A DNA stretch of 5,799 nucleotides, taken from positions 1 through 5,799 of the forward strand of contig JAOTYN010000286.1 of NCBI GenBank assembly GCA_029861825.1, in the 5' to 3' direction. This document shows, one piece after another, positions 1 to 5,277 of the stretch. This DNA is from Cyclobacteriaceae bacterium (GTDB lineage: Bacteria; Bacteroidota; Bacteroidia; Cytophagales; Cyclobacteriaceae). The notes under the pieces were generated by a model. It was not told where the DNA came from. It saw only the letters and a program-made list of their open reading frames with translations, and did no database searches. The position numbers and the translations under genes were made by a program. Every line of letters begins with the position of its first letter. Within the stretch, counting starts at the first letter, position 1.

Positions 1-302
1 CTACCGGACAACTCCTTGGCTAACAAACAACACAGCACCAGTTTCAGGGATCCAATTAAAGCTGGAAACAAACGGATGGCAAATACACTTCCCCCTAGCC
101 AATGAGCTATTTTGGCTAGCACTGGAAGCGCCGGAGAGATCTCCATATAACCCCAGTCCAGATGCTTCCCCATTTCGAAGTATAGAAATTCATCACGGTG
201 TAATCCATATATAGTATTAGTGGCAAAGTGAATGAGCAATTTTGATACTCCCATTAAAACAATTAACTGGTAATCGGTTATCTTAATATGAGTTCTGTTC
301 AT
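1..302 (-). CDS. GT39/ArnT-like membrane glycosyltransferase, N-terminal fragment (runs off left edge)
   Basis: An open frame starts at the ATG whose first base is 302 and continues leftward off the window, giving 100 codons without a stop. A stop lies in frame nine codons upstream (327-329) with no other ATG between, so the start is well supported. A hydrophobic first helix (about residues 12-25) is followed by HRDEFLY (about 36-42) and then HLDWGYMEISPALP (about 48-61). This layout is typical of GT39 (PMT_2/ArnT) enzymes, where an acidic DE motif in the first extracytoplasmic loop is followed by a 'LdwGY.d.PPl' stretch. Such enzymes sit in the inner membrane and move sugars from polyprenyl-phosphate carriers to lipids, proteins or glycans. 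The acceptor cannot be told from this fragment. The next hydrophobic helices (about 61-95) fit a multi-pass enzyme. The family call is fairly firm; the substrate is unknown. Confidence 0.75.
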   Translation of the reverse strand, partial: MNRTHIKITDYQLIVLMGVSKLLIHFATNTIYGLHRDEFLYFEMGKHLDWGYMEISPALPVLAKIAHWLGGSVFAIRLFPALIGSLKLVLCCLLAKELSG

Positions 303-492
303 TCCGAGAAAATTTCCATTTATACATTAAGGTAAATTATTACGACTACCTCTAAACGGTTTAATGAGCTTAGTTTTTGTACCTCCAATCTATCAATTGG
401 TTTAACAATTTTTAACCCTACGGAACTATTTTACCAGCTATTAATTATAGATATTAGCAATTGATTAATAACTTTAGTATCACAGGAAATCC
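303..492. promoter_or_regulatory. AT-rich divergent intergenic region
   Basis: This 190-bp spacer lies between the leftward GT39 gene and the rightward carboxypeptidase-regulatory-like gene and must hold both promoters. For the rightward gene, TAACTTTA at 469-476 is one base from the Bacteroidota -7 consensus TAnnTTTG and would put transcription start about ten bases before the ATG. No good TTTG-type -33 box is seen at the right distance. An AGGA at 484-487, five bases before the ATG at 493, may help translation. CCAAT (385-389) and ATTGG (396-400) form an inverted repeat around a 6-base centre and could be a protein-binding site, but arms this short can arise by chance. No gene or RNA is visible here. 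Confidence 0.4.
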
Positions 493-1164
493 ATGGTATT
501 GCCATTTTTGAAGATTAAATACCTCCAGTTCATCTCCCTCTTGGGTTTTGTACTATTACTGTCTGGAACGATAAATGTGTCTGCTCAGGGCCAAAAACAG
601 ATTATCCAGTTCTCAGGCGTTGTAGTAGAAGAAGATTCTACCTCCACCGGATTATTCGGTGTACACGTGTATGTGCCCAAGGTCGGAAGAGGAACAGTAA
701 CCAATCAATACGGGTACTTCTCCATGCCGGTCTTGGAAGGCGATAGTGTGGTCATTAGCGCCGTCGGTTTCCAAAAACAACACTTCATAATCCCAGGTGA
801 TCAAGGTGATAGTTTTACGGTCCTGGTAGAATTAGCTACTGACACTACGGTACTTTCCACGGTGGAGATCTTTCCATACCCCACCGAAGAACTGTTTAAA
901 GAGGCCATCTTAGCTCTAAATCTACCAGTCGACGACCGCAGCCAAGAGGACAACCTGGGTGAAGAAGTGCTGGCACGGATGGCTCAGAGCATGCCCATGG
1001 ATGCCAGTATGAATTATAAATACTACATGAACCAGCAATTCTATCAATTACACAACCGCTATTCCCAACAGAGATTCAGCAACCCTTTGCTTAGCCCGGT
1101 CAATTGGGCACGTTTCATAAAATCGCTGAGAGACGGCGATTTGAAAAAGAAGAAAAAGAAATAA
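493..1164 (+). CDS. Exported carboxypeptidase-regulatory-like (CarbopepD_reg_2 type) protein
   Basis: This 223-residue protein has a signal peptide: basic residues at 7-9, a hydrophobic core at about 11-27 and a likely signal peptidase I cut after Ala31 (VSA|QG). Residues about 36-115 form a beta-sandwich domain of the carboxypeptidase regulatory type. Visible marks are the FSGVVVEE strand (40-47), GVHVYVP (56-62), a GTVTNQYGYFS turn (67-77) and DSVVISAVGFQ (84-94). The same domain is found at the N-terminus of TonB-dependent receptors, but here no plug or barrel follows. The remainder (about 120-223) is charged, probably helical, and ends in six lysines. Small stand-alone proteins of this kind are common in Flavobacteriia and have no firmly known function; a periplasmic or outer-membrane-associated role is inferred. 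The start fits the signal peptide and an AGGA five bases upstream. The next gene begins 88 bp downstream and probably has its own promoter. Confidence 0.8.
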   Translation: MVLPFLKIKYLQFISLLGFVLLLSGTINVSAQGQKQIIQFSGVVVEEDSTSTGLFGVHVYVPKVGRGTVTNQYGYFSMPVLEGDSVVISAVGFQKQHFIIPGDQGDSFTVLVELATDTTVLSTVEIFPYPTEELFKEAILALNLPVDDRSQEDNLGEEVLARMAQSMPMDASMNYKYYMNQQFYQLHNRYSQQRFSNPLLSPVNWARFIKSLRDGDLKKKKKK

Positions 1165-1202
1165 CCTCTGATTTTTATTTCGCCGGATAATTCATATTTT
1201 TC

Positions 1203-1229
1203 TTGTCAGCCTTAGCTGTGGTAAAATTG
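1203..1229 (+). promoter_or_regulatory. Candidate Bacteroidota promoter for the zinc metallopeptidase gene
   Basis: TTG at 1203-1205 and TAAAATTG at 1222-1229 resemble the Bacteroidota -33 (TTTG/TTG) and -7 (TAnnTTTG) boxes, with one mismatch in the -7 box. The 16-base spacer is a little shorter than usual. Transcription would begin near 1236, leaving a leader of about 17 bases before the ATG at 1253. The position is good but the motif is short, so this is tentative. Confidence 0.35.
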
Positions 1230-1252
1230 TATAACCCTAAACCACCCAAGTT

Positions 1253-2110
1253 ATGCGTTGGAGAGGTCGAAGACAAAGTGCCAATGTAGAGGATCGCCGT
1301 CGTGTTGGAGGAAAACAGATTGCCACTGGCGGAGGCTGCCTGACCATCATAGTCATCGCTCTGGTTTTGATATTCAGTGATAACCCCCTTCAGGTACTTC
1401 AACAGGTACAAACTCAAAACCCAGGTATTCAAACCCAAGCCCCCAGCGGTCCCACCAATGAAGCTGAAGATGAACTAGCCGCTTTTGTTAAGGTAGTATT
1501 GGCAGACACCGAAGATGTCTGGAACCAGCAATTCACGACTATGGGCGGACGTTATAGGGAACCGACTTTGGTATTGTTTAGTGGCAGCGATCGCTCTGCT
1601 TGCGGTTTTGCCAGTGCCGCTACCGGGCCTTTCTACTGCCCGGCCGACGAGAAAGTGTTTATCGATTTGAGCTTCTATGACCAACTACGACGCAAATTTA
1701 AAGCTCCGGGAGATTTTGCCATGGCTTATGTGATCGCTCATGAGGTAGGACATCATGTCCAAAAGCAACTGGGGATTACTGAACAGGTTCATCGCTTACG
1801 TGGGCGGGTAAGCCAAGAAGAGTATAACGAGATGTCGGTCCGACTAGAACTGCAAGCCGATTTCTTCGCTGGATTGTGGGCCCATCACGCCCAACGCATG
1901 CAGAACATTTTAGAAGAGGGTGATCTGGAGGAGGCCATGAGAGCTGCCAATGCCATCGGTGATGACCGACTGCAAATGGAAAGTCAGGGGTATGTGGTAC
2001 CGGACGCCTTCACCCATGGTACTTCCGAACAACGCATGCGTTGGTTTAGAAAAGGGTATCAAACCGGTGACTTTAATCAGGGGGATACCTTTAAAACCCG
2101 TAACCTATAA
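1253..2110 (+). CDS. ypfJ: YpfJ-family neutral zinc metallopeptidase, membrane anchored
   Basis: This is a full-length, 285-residue member of the Zn_peptidase family (Pfam PF04228, YpfJ/KPN_02809 type). It opens with the family's characteristic MRWRGRRQSANVEDRR block (1-16), then a glycine-rich stretch and one membrane helix (about 26-41), so the catalytic part should face the periplasm. The zinc site is visible: HEVGH at 163-167 supplies two histidine ligands and the catalytic Glu164, and E199 in LELQAD (198-203) is the likely third ligand. The CGFASAATGPFYCP segment (117-130) is also typical and holds Cys117 and Cys129, which may form a disulfide. Length and motifs match the family, and nothing appears broken. 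The natural substrate is not known; the peptidase activity is inferred from the intact zinc motif. The neighbouring genes on both sides encode exported proteins but do not point to a pathway. Confidence 0.95.
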   Translation: MRWRGRRQSANVEDRRRVGGKQIATGGGCLTIIVIALVLIFSDNPLQVLQQVQTQNPGIQTQAPSGPTNEAEDELAAFVKVVLADTEDVWNQQFTTMGGRYREPTLVLFSGSDRSACGFASAATGPFYCPADEKVFIDLSFYDQLRRKFKAPGDFAMAYVIAHEVGHHVQKQLGITEQVHRLRGRVSQEEYNEMSVRLELQADFFAGLWAHHAQRMQNILEEGDLEEAMRAANAIGDDRLQMESQGYVVPDAFTHGTSEQRMRWFRKGYQTGDFNQGDTFKTRNL

Positions 2111-2170
2111 TTAATTTCTTCGAATTTTATGGAATAAGTATCCCCGGGGCATCCTATTGTAAAAGCGGAT

Positions 2171-3001
2171 ATGAAGCCTCTGATACTTTCAATGGTCATC
2201 ACCTTGCTTGGCTCTACATGGGCACTGCAGGCCCAAAACACTGATGAGCAAACTGCATTCGACGAAATCCTGGATCTTTATGAAAACGGTCAACTCACTT
2301 CTGCCCAGGTGTTATCCGAACATTTTCTGGACATCTATCCTGATTCGGAATTGTATCCCAGGGTACTGTTCAATCTGGGCGTAGTTTACCGCGATCTGGA
2401 TCAACAGGACCACGCCAGTGCTATTTTTAAGAGTATTTTAGAGGCTTCCTACCATGAAAAAGAGCCCTATGGAGGTATAATGGAATGGTATGCTCTCTAT
2501 AGACACCGTAGTGCTAAACATCTTGCAGAGATTTACCTCCAGCGAGGGCAGTTTAAGGAAGCATCTCAGTATGTATATCTTTTTGATAAAGTATATCCCT
2601 ATCAACATTTTTGTGGAAACGAGCTATCGGCCGATCGGATTTACACCTCGAGAATTTATGCCATGGTATACCGGGGTCAAGGCTATAATCTCAAAGCTAT
2701 CACTCAGCTCTTGCCTCACCTATTTTATAATGGTTTAGCCAGTAATGAATGGCTGCTGGAGGATCTCGAATGGCTGCTGCGGGAGACCTATACCGAAGAT
2801 GAATTAAGCTCTATGGTTGATCACGCTTATGCTAATCTTAAAATCGCCAAGAATGGTAAATCGGCAAGCTTCAAGATCTTAGGTCAAAAGGTGCAAATGA
2901 ACCAGGGTTACTATTTCAAACCGGCGCAGGAGGATCTTAATGAGCGCCAAATGTGGGAGATGCTGTTCAAGCAAAACCCCTTGTTGAAGAAATATCTGTA
3001 G
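2171..3001 (+). CDS. Exported TPR-like repeat protein of unknown function
   Basis: This 276-residue protein starts with a signal peptide (hydrophobic core about 4-19, likely cut after Ala21 in LQA|QN). The mature part is mostly amphipathic helices. Residues 61-93 make a good tetratricopeptide unit, with the pattern LFNLGVVYRDLDQQDHASAIF at its core (66-86, one residue beyond a clean 20). A weaker unit covers about 115-143 (AEIYLQRGQFKEA), and a degenerate first unit lies at about 27-57. Such superhelices usually serve as protein-binding scaffolds in the periplasm. The last 70 residues are charged and match no domain I recognise. The gene begins 60 bp after the metallopeptidase gene without a clear promoter, so it may be co-transcribed with it, but a functional link is not shown. 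The TPR fold is fairly secure; the role is unknown. Confidence 0.75.
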   Translation: MKPLILSMVITLLGSTWALQAQNTDEQTAFDEILDLYENGQLTSAQVLSEHFLDIYPDSELYPRVLFNLGVVYRDLDQQDHASAIFKSILEASYHEKEPYGGIMEWYALYRHRSAKHLAEIYLQRGQFKEASQYVYLFDKVYPYQHFCGNELSADRIYTSRIYAMVYRGQGYNLKAITQLLPHLFYNGLASNEWLLEDLEWLLRETYTEDELSSMVDHAYANLKIAKNGKSASFKILGQKVQMNQGYYFKPAQEDLNERQMWEMLFKQNPLLKKYL

Positions 3002-3174
3002 ACCCAAGTTATAGGTTATACATTCAATGGTGAGTCGATACGCATCTCTCTTCTCGACCCCAGGCTGGTGTCCTAAAGATACTCTGTACTGGATGTCAAG
3101 TGGCACCCATATCCCTGGGAGATTATCATGAGTTATGGCATAAAATGCCTAGTTTAGTGTAAATCGCCTCAAAT
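3002..3174. other. Intergenic region with small inverted repeats
   Basis: This 173-bp gap holds no convincing gene. Two inverted repeats are visible. CCCAGG (3059-3064) can pair with CCTGGG (3114-3119), with GGTG (3067-3070) and CACC (3104-3107) nested inside, forming an interrupted long-range stem. GGCAT-AAA-ATGCC (3137-3149) is a perfect but short hairpin 25 bases before the next start codon. No run of T follows either of them on the plus strand, so neither looks like a standard terminator. TAGTTTAG at 3150-3157 is one base from TAnnTTTG and could be the -7 box of the NTF2-like gene, though no -33 box is seen. Confidence 0.3.
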
Positions 3175-3663
3175 ATGCTGCCTTCCGACAAAGTTGTTTT
3201 ATGGATTACTCTTTTAGTGACCGTGCCGCTGACCATCAACGCACAAGTCCCAAGCTCAGAGCTTCATAAGACCTTAAAATCCAAAGACAGTTTAATATTC
3301 CATATTAGTTTTTCTACCTGTGAAATTTCAGACCTGGAGCCCCTGATCAGCCAGGATATTGAATTCTACCACGACCAATCGGGTACCTTAATAGGTTATA
3401 CAGCATTTACAGAAAATCTTAAGAATGGTCTTTGTGCCAATCCCGGACAAACCCGCCGGCAACTGCAAGAAGGTAGTTTGGAAGTTTACCCGCTCTATGA
3501 AAACGGGACCTTATATGGGGCCTTACAAAATGGGGTTCATAGCTTTTATCAAAAGAACCCGGAGGGAGAATCGTTAGGATCGGTGGCCCGTTTTAGTCAT
3601 TTATGGTTGCTTCAGGAAGAAGAATGGAAATTGTCCAGGGTAATTAGTTTCGATCATCAATAA
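3175..3663 (+). CDS. Exported NTF2-like (SnoaL/DUF4440-type) protein
   Basis: This 162-residue protein has a signal peptide (core about 7-20, likely cut after Ala23 in INA|Q). The mature part fits the NTF2-like fold. A first helix carries a FHISFSTCEISDLEPLIS pattern (42-59), followed by a strand, DIEFYHDQSGTLIGY (61-75), and further strands ending in the typical FSHLWLLQEEEWKLSRVISFDH pattern near the C-terminus (starting at about 139). These proteins have a cone-shaped pocket used either for binding small ligands or, in some families, for catalysis. No catalytic set can be assigned here. The C-terminal 'W-lsrv.sfDH' ending is common in Flavobacteriia proteins annotated as nuclear transport factor 2 family. 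The gene lies 16 bp before the DinB-fold gene and is probably in one transcript with it. Confidence 0.8.
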   Translation: MLPSDKVVLWITLLVTVPLTINAQVPSSELHKTLKSKDSLIFHISFSTCEISDLEPLISQDIEFYHDQSGTLIGYTAFTENLKNGLCANPGQTRRQLQEGSLEVYPLYENGTLYGALQNGVHSFYQKNPEGESLGSVARFSHLWLLQEEEWKLSRVISFDHQ

Positions 3664-3679
3664 ACCTAAACCCAATAAC

Positions 3680-4321
3680 ATGCTTAATTCAAAAAAGCGC
3701 GATCGCAGAAGTTTCATAAAAGGGTCCACCGCCTTAGTGGCCGGCATGAGCCTGGTTTCCGTTGGCGACCTTCATGCCGGTACCCAATACCAACAAAACG
3801 ATACCTTTTTGGTAGGCCCACGTGAAGGATATACCCCACGCATCGGGACCTTGCTTTCTACTATGACCATGATGAGAGCCATGGTCATGAGCCAGGTACA
3901 GGGTCTTACCGTAGAGCAACTGGATTTCCTGGTAGATGAACAGGCCAACTCCATTGGAGCTATGCTGTTGCATTTGGCCGCTACTGAGAGATACTATCAA
4001 TTAAATACTTTCGAGGGCCTTTCGTGGGGAACCTGGAGTTCCGAGATCAAGCAAGAATGGGACGTTCCCATGGAACTTGGAGCACCTGCGCGCCAAAAGA
4101 TAAAAGGACACACCCTCGATCATTATCTGTCCGTACTGGAAGAAGTCCGATCGCAAACCATGGCTGAGTTCGCCAAACGCGATGACCAATGGCTGGAACA
4201 GCAGGAGCCTTTTTTCGGGGGAAATCCTACTAATAATCACGCTAAGTGGTTTCATGTATGCGAGCATGAATCCAATCATAACGGTCAAATAAAATTCATA
4301 AAGAAAAGATTCTCCGCCTAA
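3680..4321 (+). CDS. Tat-exported DinB-fold metal-binding protein
   Basis: The 213-residue product begins with a twin-arginine signal: DRRSFIKG (8-15, Arg9-Arg10), a mild hydrophobic stretch (17-28) and a likely cut after Ala33 (LHA|G). Residues about 55-211 form a DinB-like four-helix bundle. The three metal-binding histidines of the superfamily are in place: His98 in MLLHLAATE (95-103), and His196 and His200 in the HVCEHESNHNGQI segment (192-204). The superfamily includes metal-dependent thiol transferases that use bacillithiol or mycothiol, as well as many uncharacterised members, and most are cytoplasmic. Export by Tat implies that the protein folds, probably with its metal, before crossing the membrane. 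The reaction is unknown. It closely follows the exported NTF2-like gene, so the two may act together outside the cytoplasm. The start is supported by the placement of the RR motif. Confidence 0.85.
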   Translation: MLNSKKRDRRSFIKGSTALVAGMSLVSVGDLHAGTQYQQNDTFLVGPREGYTPRIGTLLSTMTMMRAMVMSQVQGLTVEQLDFLVDEQANSIGAMLLHLAATERYYQLNTFEGLSWGTWSSEIKQEWDVPMELGAPARQKIKGHTLDHYLSVLEEVRSQTMAEFAKRDDQWLEQQEPFFGGNPTNNHAKWFHVCEHESNHNGQIKFIKKRFSA

Positions 4322-4374
4322 ACAGGTAACCACACTGCCTTCGACTTCGTCATACAGAAATCCTGGTGGTGACT

Positions 4375-4446
4375 ATGAAGAAAAAATTAATGTGGCTGTT
4401 AGTGATCGTGATATTACTTTTGATCCGATTTTTAGCTTCGATCTAG
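4375..4446 (+). CDS. Possible 23-residue single-helix membrane peptide
   Basis: A short frame starts at ATG 4375 and ends at TAG 4444-4446. It encodes a basic start (MKKK) followed by LMWLLVIVILLLIRFLAS, that is, one hydrophobic helix interrupted by an Arg. The layout is that of small membrane peptides, and the frame fills the gap between the DinB-fold gene and the end of the leftward DUF2306 gene. In-frame GTG codons at 4366 and 4369 are alternative starts. There is no strong ribosome binding site, and the frame is short enough to arise by chance. I recognise no family. It is listed because the composition is striking, with modest confidence. Confidence 0.35.
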   Translation: MKKKLMWLLVIVILLLIRFLASI

Positions 4447-4452
4447 AACAGA

Positions 4453-5142
4453 TTATGCGGTGGCCACCTGGCGCTTAGTGAATTTCTTTGTCCAATACCG
4501 TATGCCTAAAACTCCAATAATTGAGGGCAATACCCAGGGAATGACCATCCATTGATCCGTTAAGATATTTCCCAGGAATTGCCTCCCGCCAAAAGCGAAG
4601 AAGGCTGTGTAGGCGGCAATACCGGTGGATAGCATGCCCCGTAGGTGAGTGACGATCCACGTTTCTCTGGCGCGAATCTTATGGTAGTTAGAAAAAGCAT
4701 CCCCAAATGAGGTCATCCCCAGAATACCAAAGATCAACAGTAAAATGGCATTATCTTGTACTTTTAACAAAACGCTCCAGATGACCAGCCCAGTGGCCAT
4801 AAAAAATATCACCGTATGCAAAGCCTTAAATCGATTGAAGTAGGATCGACTGATCTCTTTCTTGTGGTTAAGGATGGCTTTAGCGTACCACAGGGGAGCG
4901 GATGTCAGTACCGAAAGGAATCCCAGAAAAGCCGCTGCAATATAATTCTGGATAAACAGATTTTTAATGGATAAGGCCAGTGCCGTGAACACTACTATCC
5001 ACATGGCCATTACGTAAGCTTTTCCAATATTGCTGTGAGCCTTTCCACCCTTCTTGTTAATTACAGGGAGCCAGAACAAAACCAAACTGATGCTTCCGGC
5101 CGCTATGTGTAGATATAAAATGAAATTGGTACTGGTTTCCAT
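4453..5142 (-). CDS. DUF2306-type multi-pass membrane protein
   Basis: From the ATG at 5142 the product has 229 residues and about seven hydrophobic helices (roughly 7-27, 43-60, 67-88, 108-126, 131-150, 171-186 and 198-217). LHIAAGSISL (11-20) followed by KGGKAHSNIGKAYVMAMW (31-48) is the pattern I associate with the DUF2306 family of predicted inner-membrane proteins. Histidines at 12, 36, 109 and 166 lie in or next to helices and might bind a cofactor such as heme, but this is only a guess from their placement. An in-frame ATG at 5181 would add 13 polar residues; the shorter form is preferred because the membrane domain begins right after it and because a candidate promoter at 5187-5194 would leave the upstream ATG almost without a leader. 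The gene lies 135 bp downstream of the LytTR gene, with a repeat operator between. Function unknown. Confidence 0.75.
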   Translation of the reverse strand: METSTNFILYLHIAAGSISLVLFWLPVINKKGGKAHSNIGKAYVMAMWIVVFTALALSIKNLFIQNYIAAAFLGFLSVLTSAPLWYAKAILNHKKEISRSYFNRFKALHTVIFFMATGLVIWSVLLKVQDNAILLLIFGILGMTSFGDAFSNYHKIRARETWIVTHLRGMLSTGIAAYTAFFAFGGRQFLGNILTDQWMVIPWVLPSIIGVLGIRYWTKKFTKRQVATA

Positions 5143-5186
5143 GTCCGTACTTTTTACCCTAATGTACCATGTCACCGGCATTGCTG

Positions 5187-5194
5187 CATATATA
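5187..5194 (-). promoter_or_regulatory. Candidate -7 box for the DUF2306 gene
   Basis: On the minus strand TATATATG (5194 down to 5187) is close to TAnnTTTG. It would give a start of transcription near 5180 and a leader of about 38 bases before ATG 5142. The three direct repeats would then be centred at about -44, -64 and -84, where activators commonly bind, and no clear -33 box is present, which fits a promoter that depends on an activator. A second candidate, TACATTAG (5166 down to 5159), would give a leader of about ten bases. Which one is used cannot be decided from sequence. Confidence 0.35.
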
Positions 5195-5217
5195 TGTGAT
5201 CAGTAGCACCTTTGGTG

Positions 5218-5270
5218 GACCAATAACAAGGTTAAGTGACCAATGTCAAGAGACAGGGACCAATAACAAG
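5218..5270 (-). promoter_or_regulatory. Three direct repeats at 20-bp period, predicted LytTR operator
   Basis: Read on the minus strand, the unit CTTGTTATTGGTC occurs at 5258-5270 and 5218-5230 (identical 13 of 13), and as CTTGACATTGGTC at 5238-5250 (11 of 13). Unit starts are exactly 20 bp apart, with unrelated 7-base spacers. A weaker match (8 of 13) in the same phase lies at 5198-5210. LytTR-domain proteins such as AgrA and ComE bind short direct repeats spaced about two helical turns (around 20-22 bp) apart, and a LytTR gene ends eight bases away. The array lies upstream of the DUF2306 gene. The repeats are directly seen; the binding protein is inferred. Confidence 0.7.
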
Positions 5271-5277
5271 CCCGCGG

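Noticed and set aside
1158..1181. GAAATAA/TTATTTC inverted repeat overlapping the stop codon at 1164, considered as a terminator
   Set aside because: The stem is almost all A-T with a 10-base loop and no T tract after it, so it is unlikely to be stable or to terminate.
1175..1438. 87-codon minus-strand frame opposite the start of the metallopeptidase gene
   Set aside because: It overlaps the well-supported YpfJ N-terminus and has no family features.
2142..2149. CCCCGGGG palindrome before the TPR-like gene
   Set aside because: An eight-base palindrome alone gives no evidence of a binding site or terminator, and no promoter boxes flank it.
3027..3131. 34-codon plus-strand frame in the spacer after the TPR-like gene
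   Set aside because: It has no ribosome binding site, no recognisable domain, and no signal or membrane segment; this length is expected by chance.
3011..3402. A 12-base exact repeat, ATAGGTTATACA, at 3011-3022 and 3391-3402
   Set aside because: About one such match is expected by chance in a window of this size, and the second copy lies inside a coding region.
4001..4333. 110-codon minus-strand frame opposite the DinB-fold gene
   Set aside because: The plus-strand gene has clear Tat and metal-binding motifs, and the opposite frame has no recognisable domain; it is a shadow frame.
4401..4421. AGTGAT/ATTACT stem followed by four T, considered as a rho-independent terminator after the DinB-fold gene
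   Set aside because: The stem is six pairs including one G-T, is AT-rich, and has only a short T run. It also lies inside the possible small membrane peptide frame.
5218..5270. Three repeats with short spacers considered as a CRISPR remnant
   Set aside because: The units are 13 bp with 7-base spacers, far shorter than CRISPR repeats and spacers, and there are no cas genes. The operator reading fits the phase and the context better.
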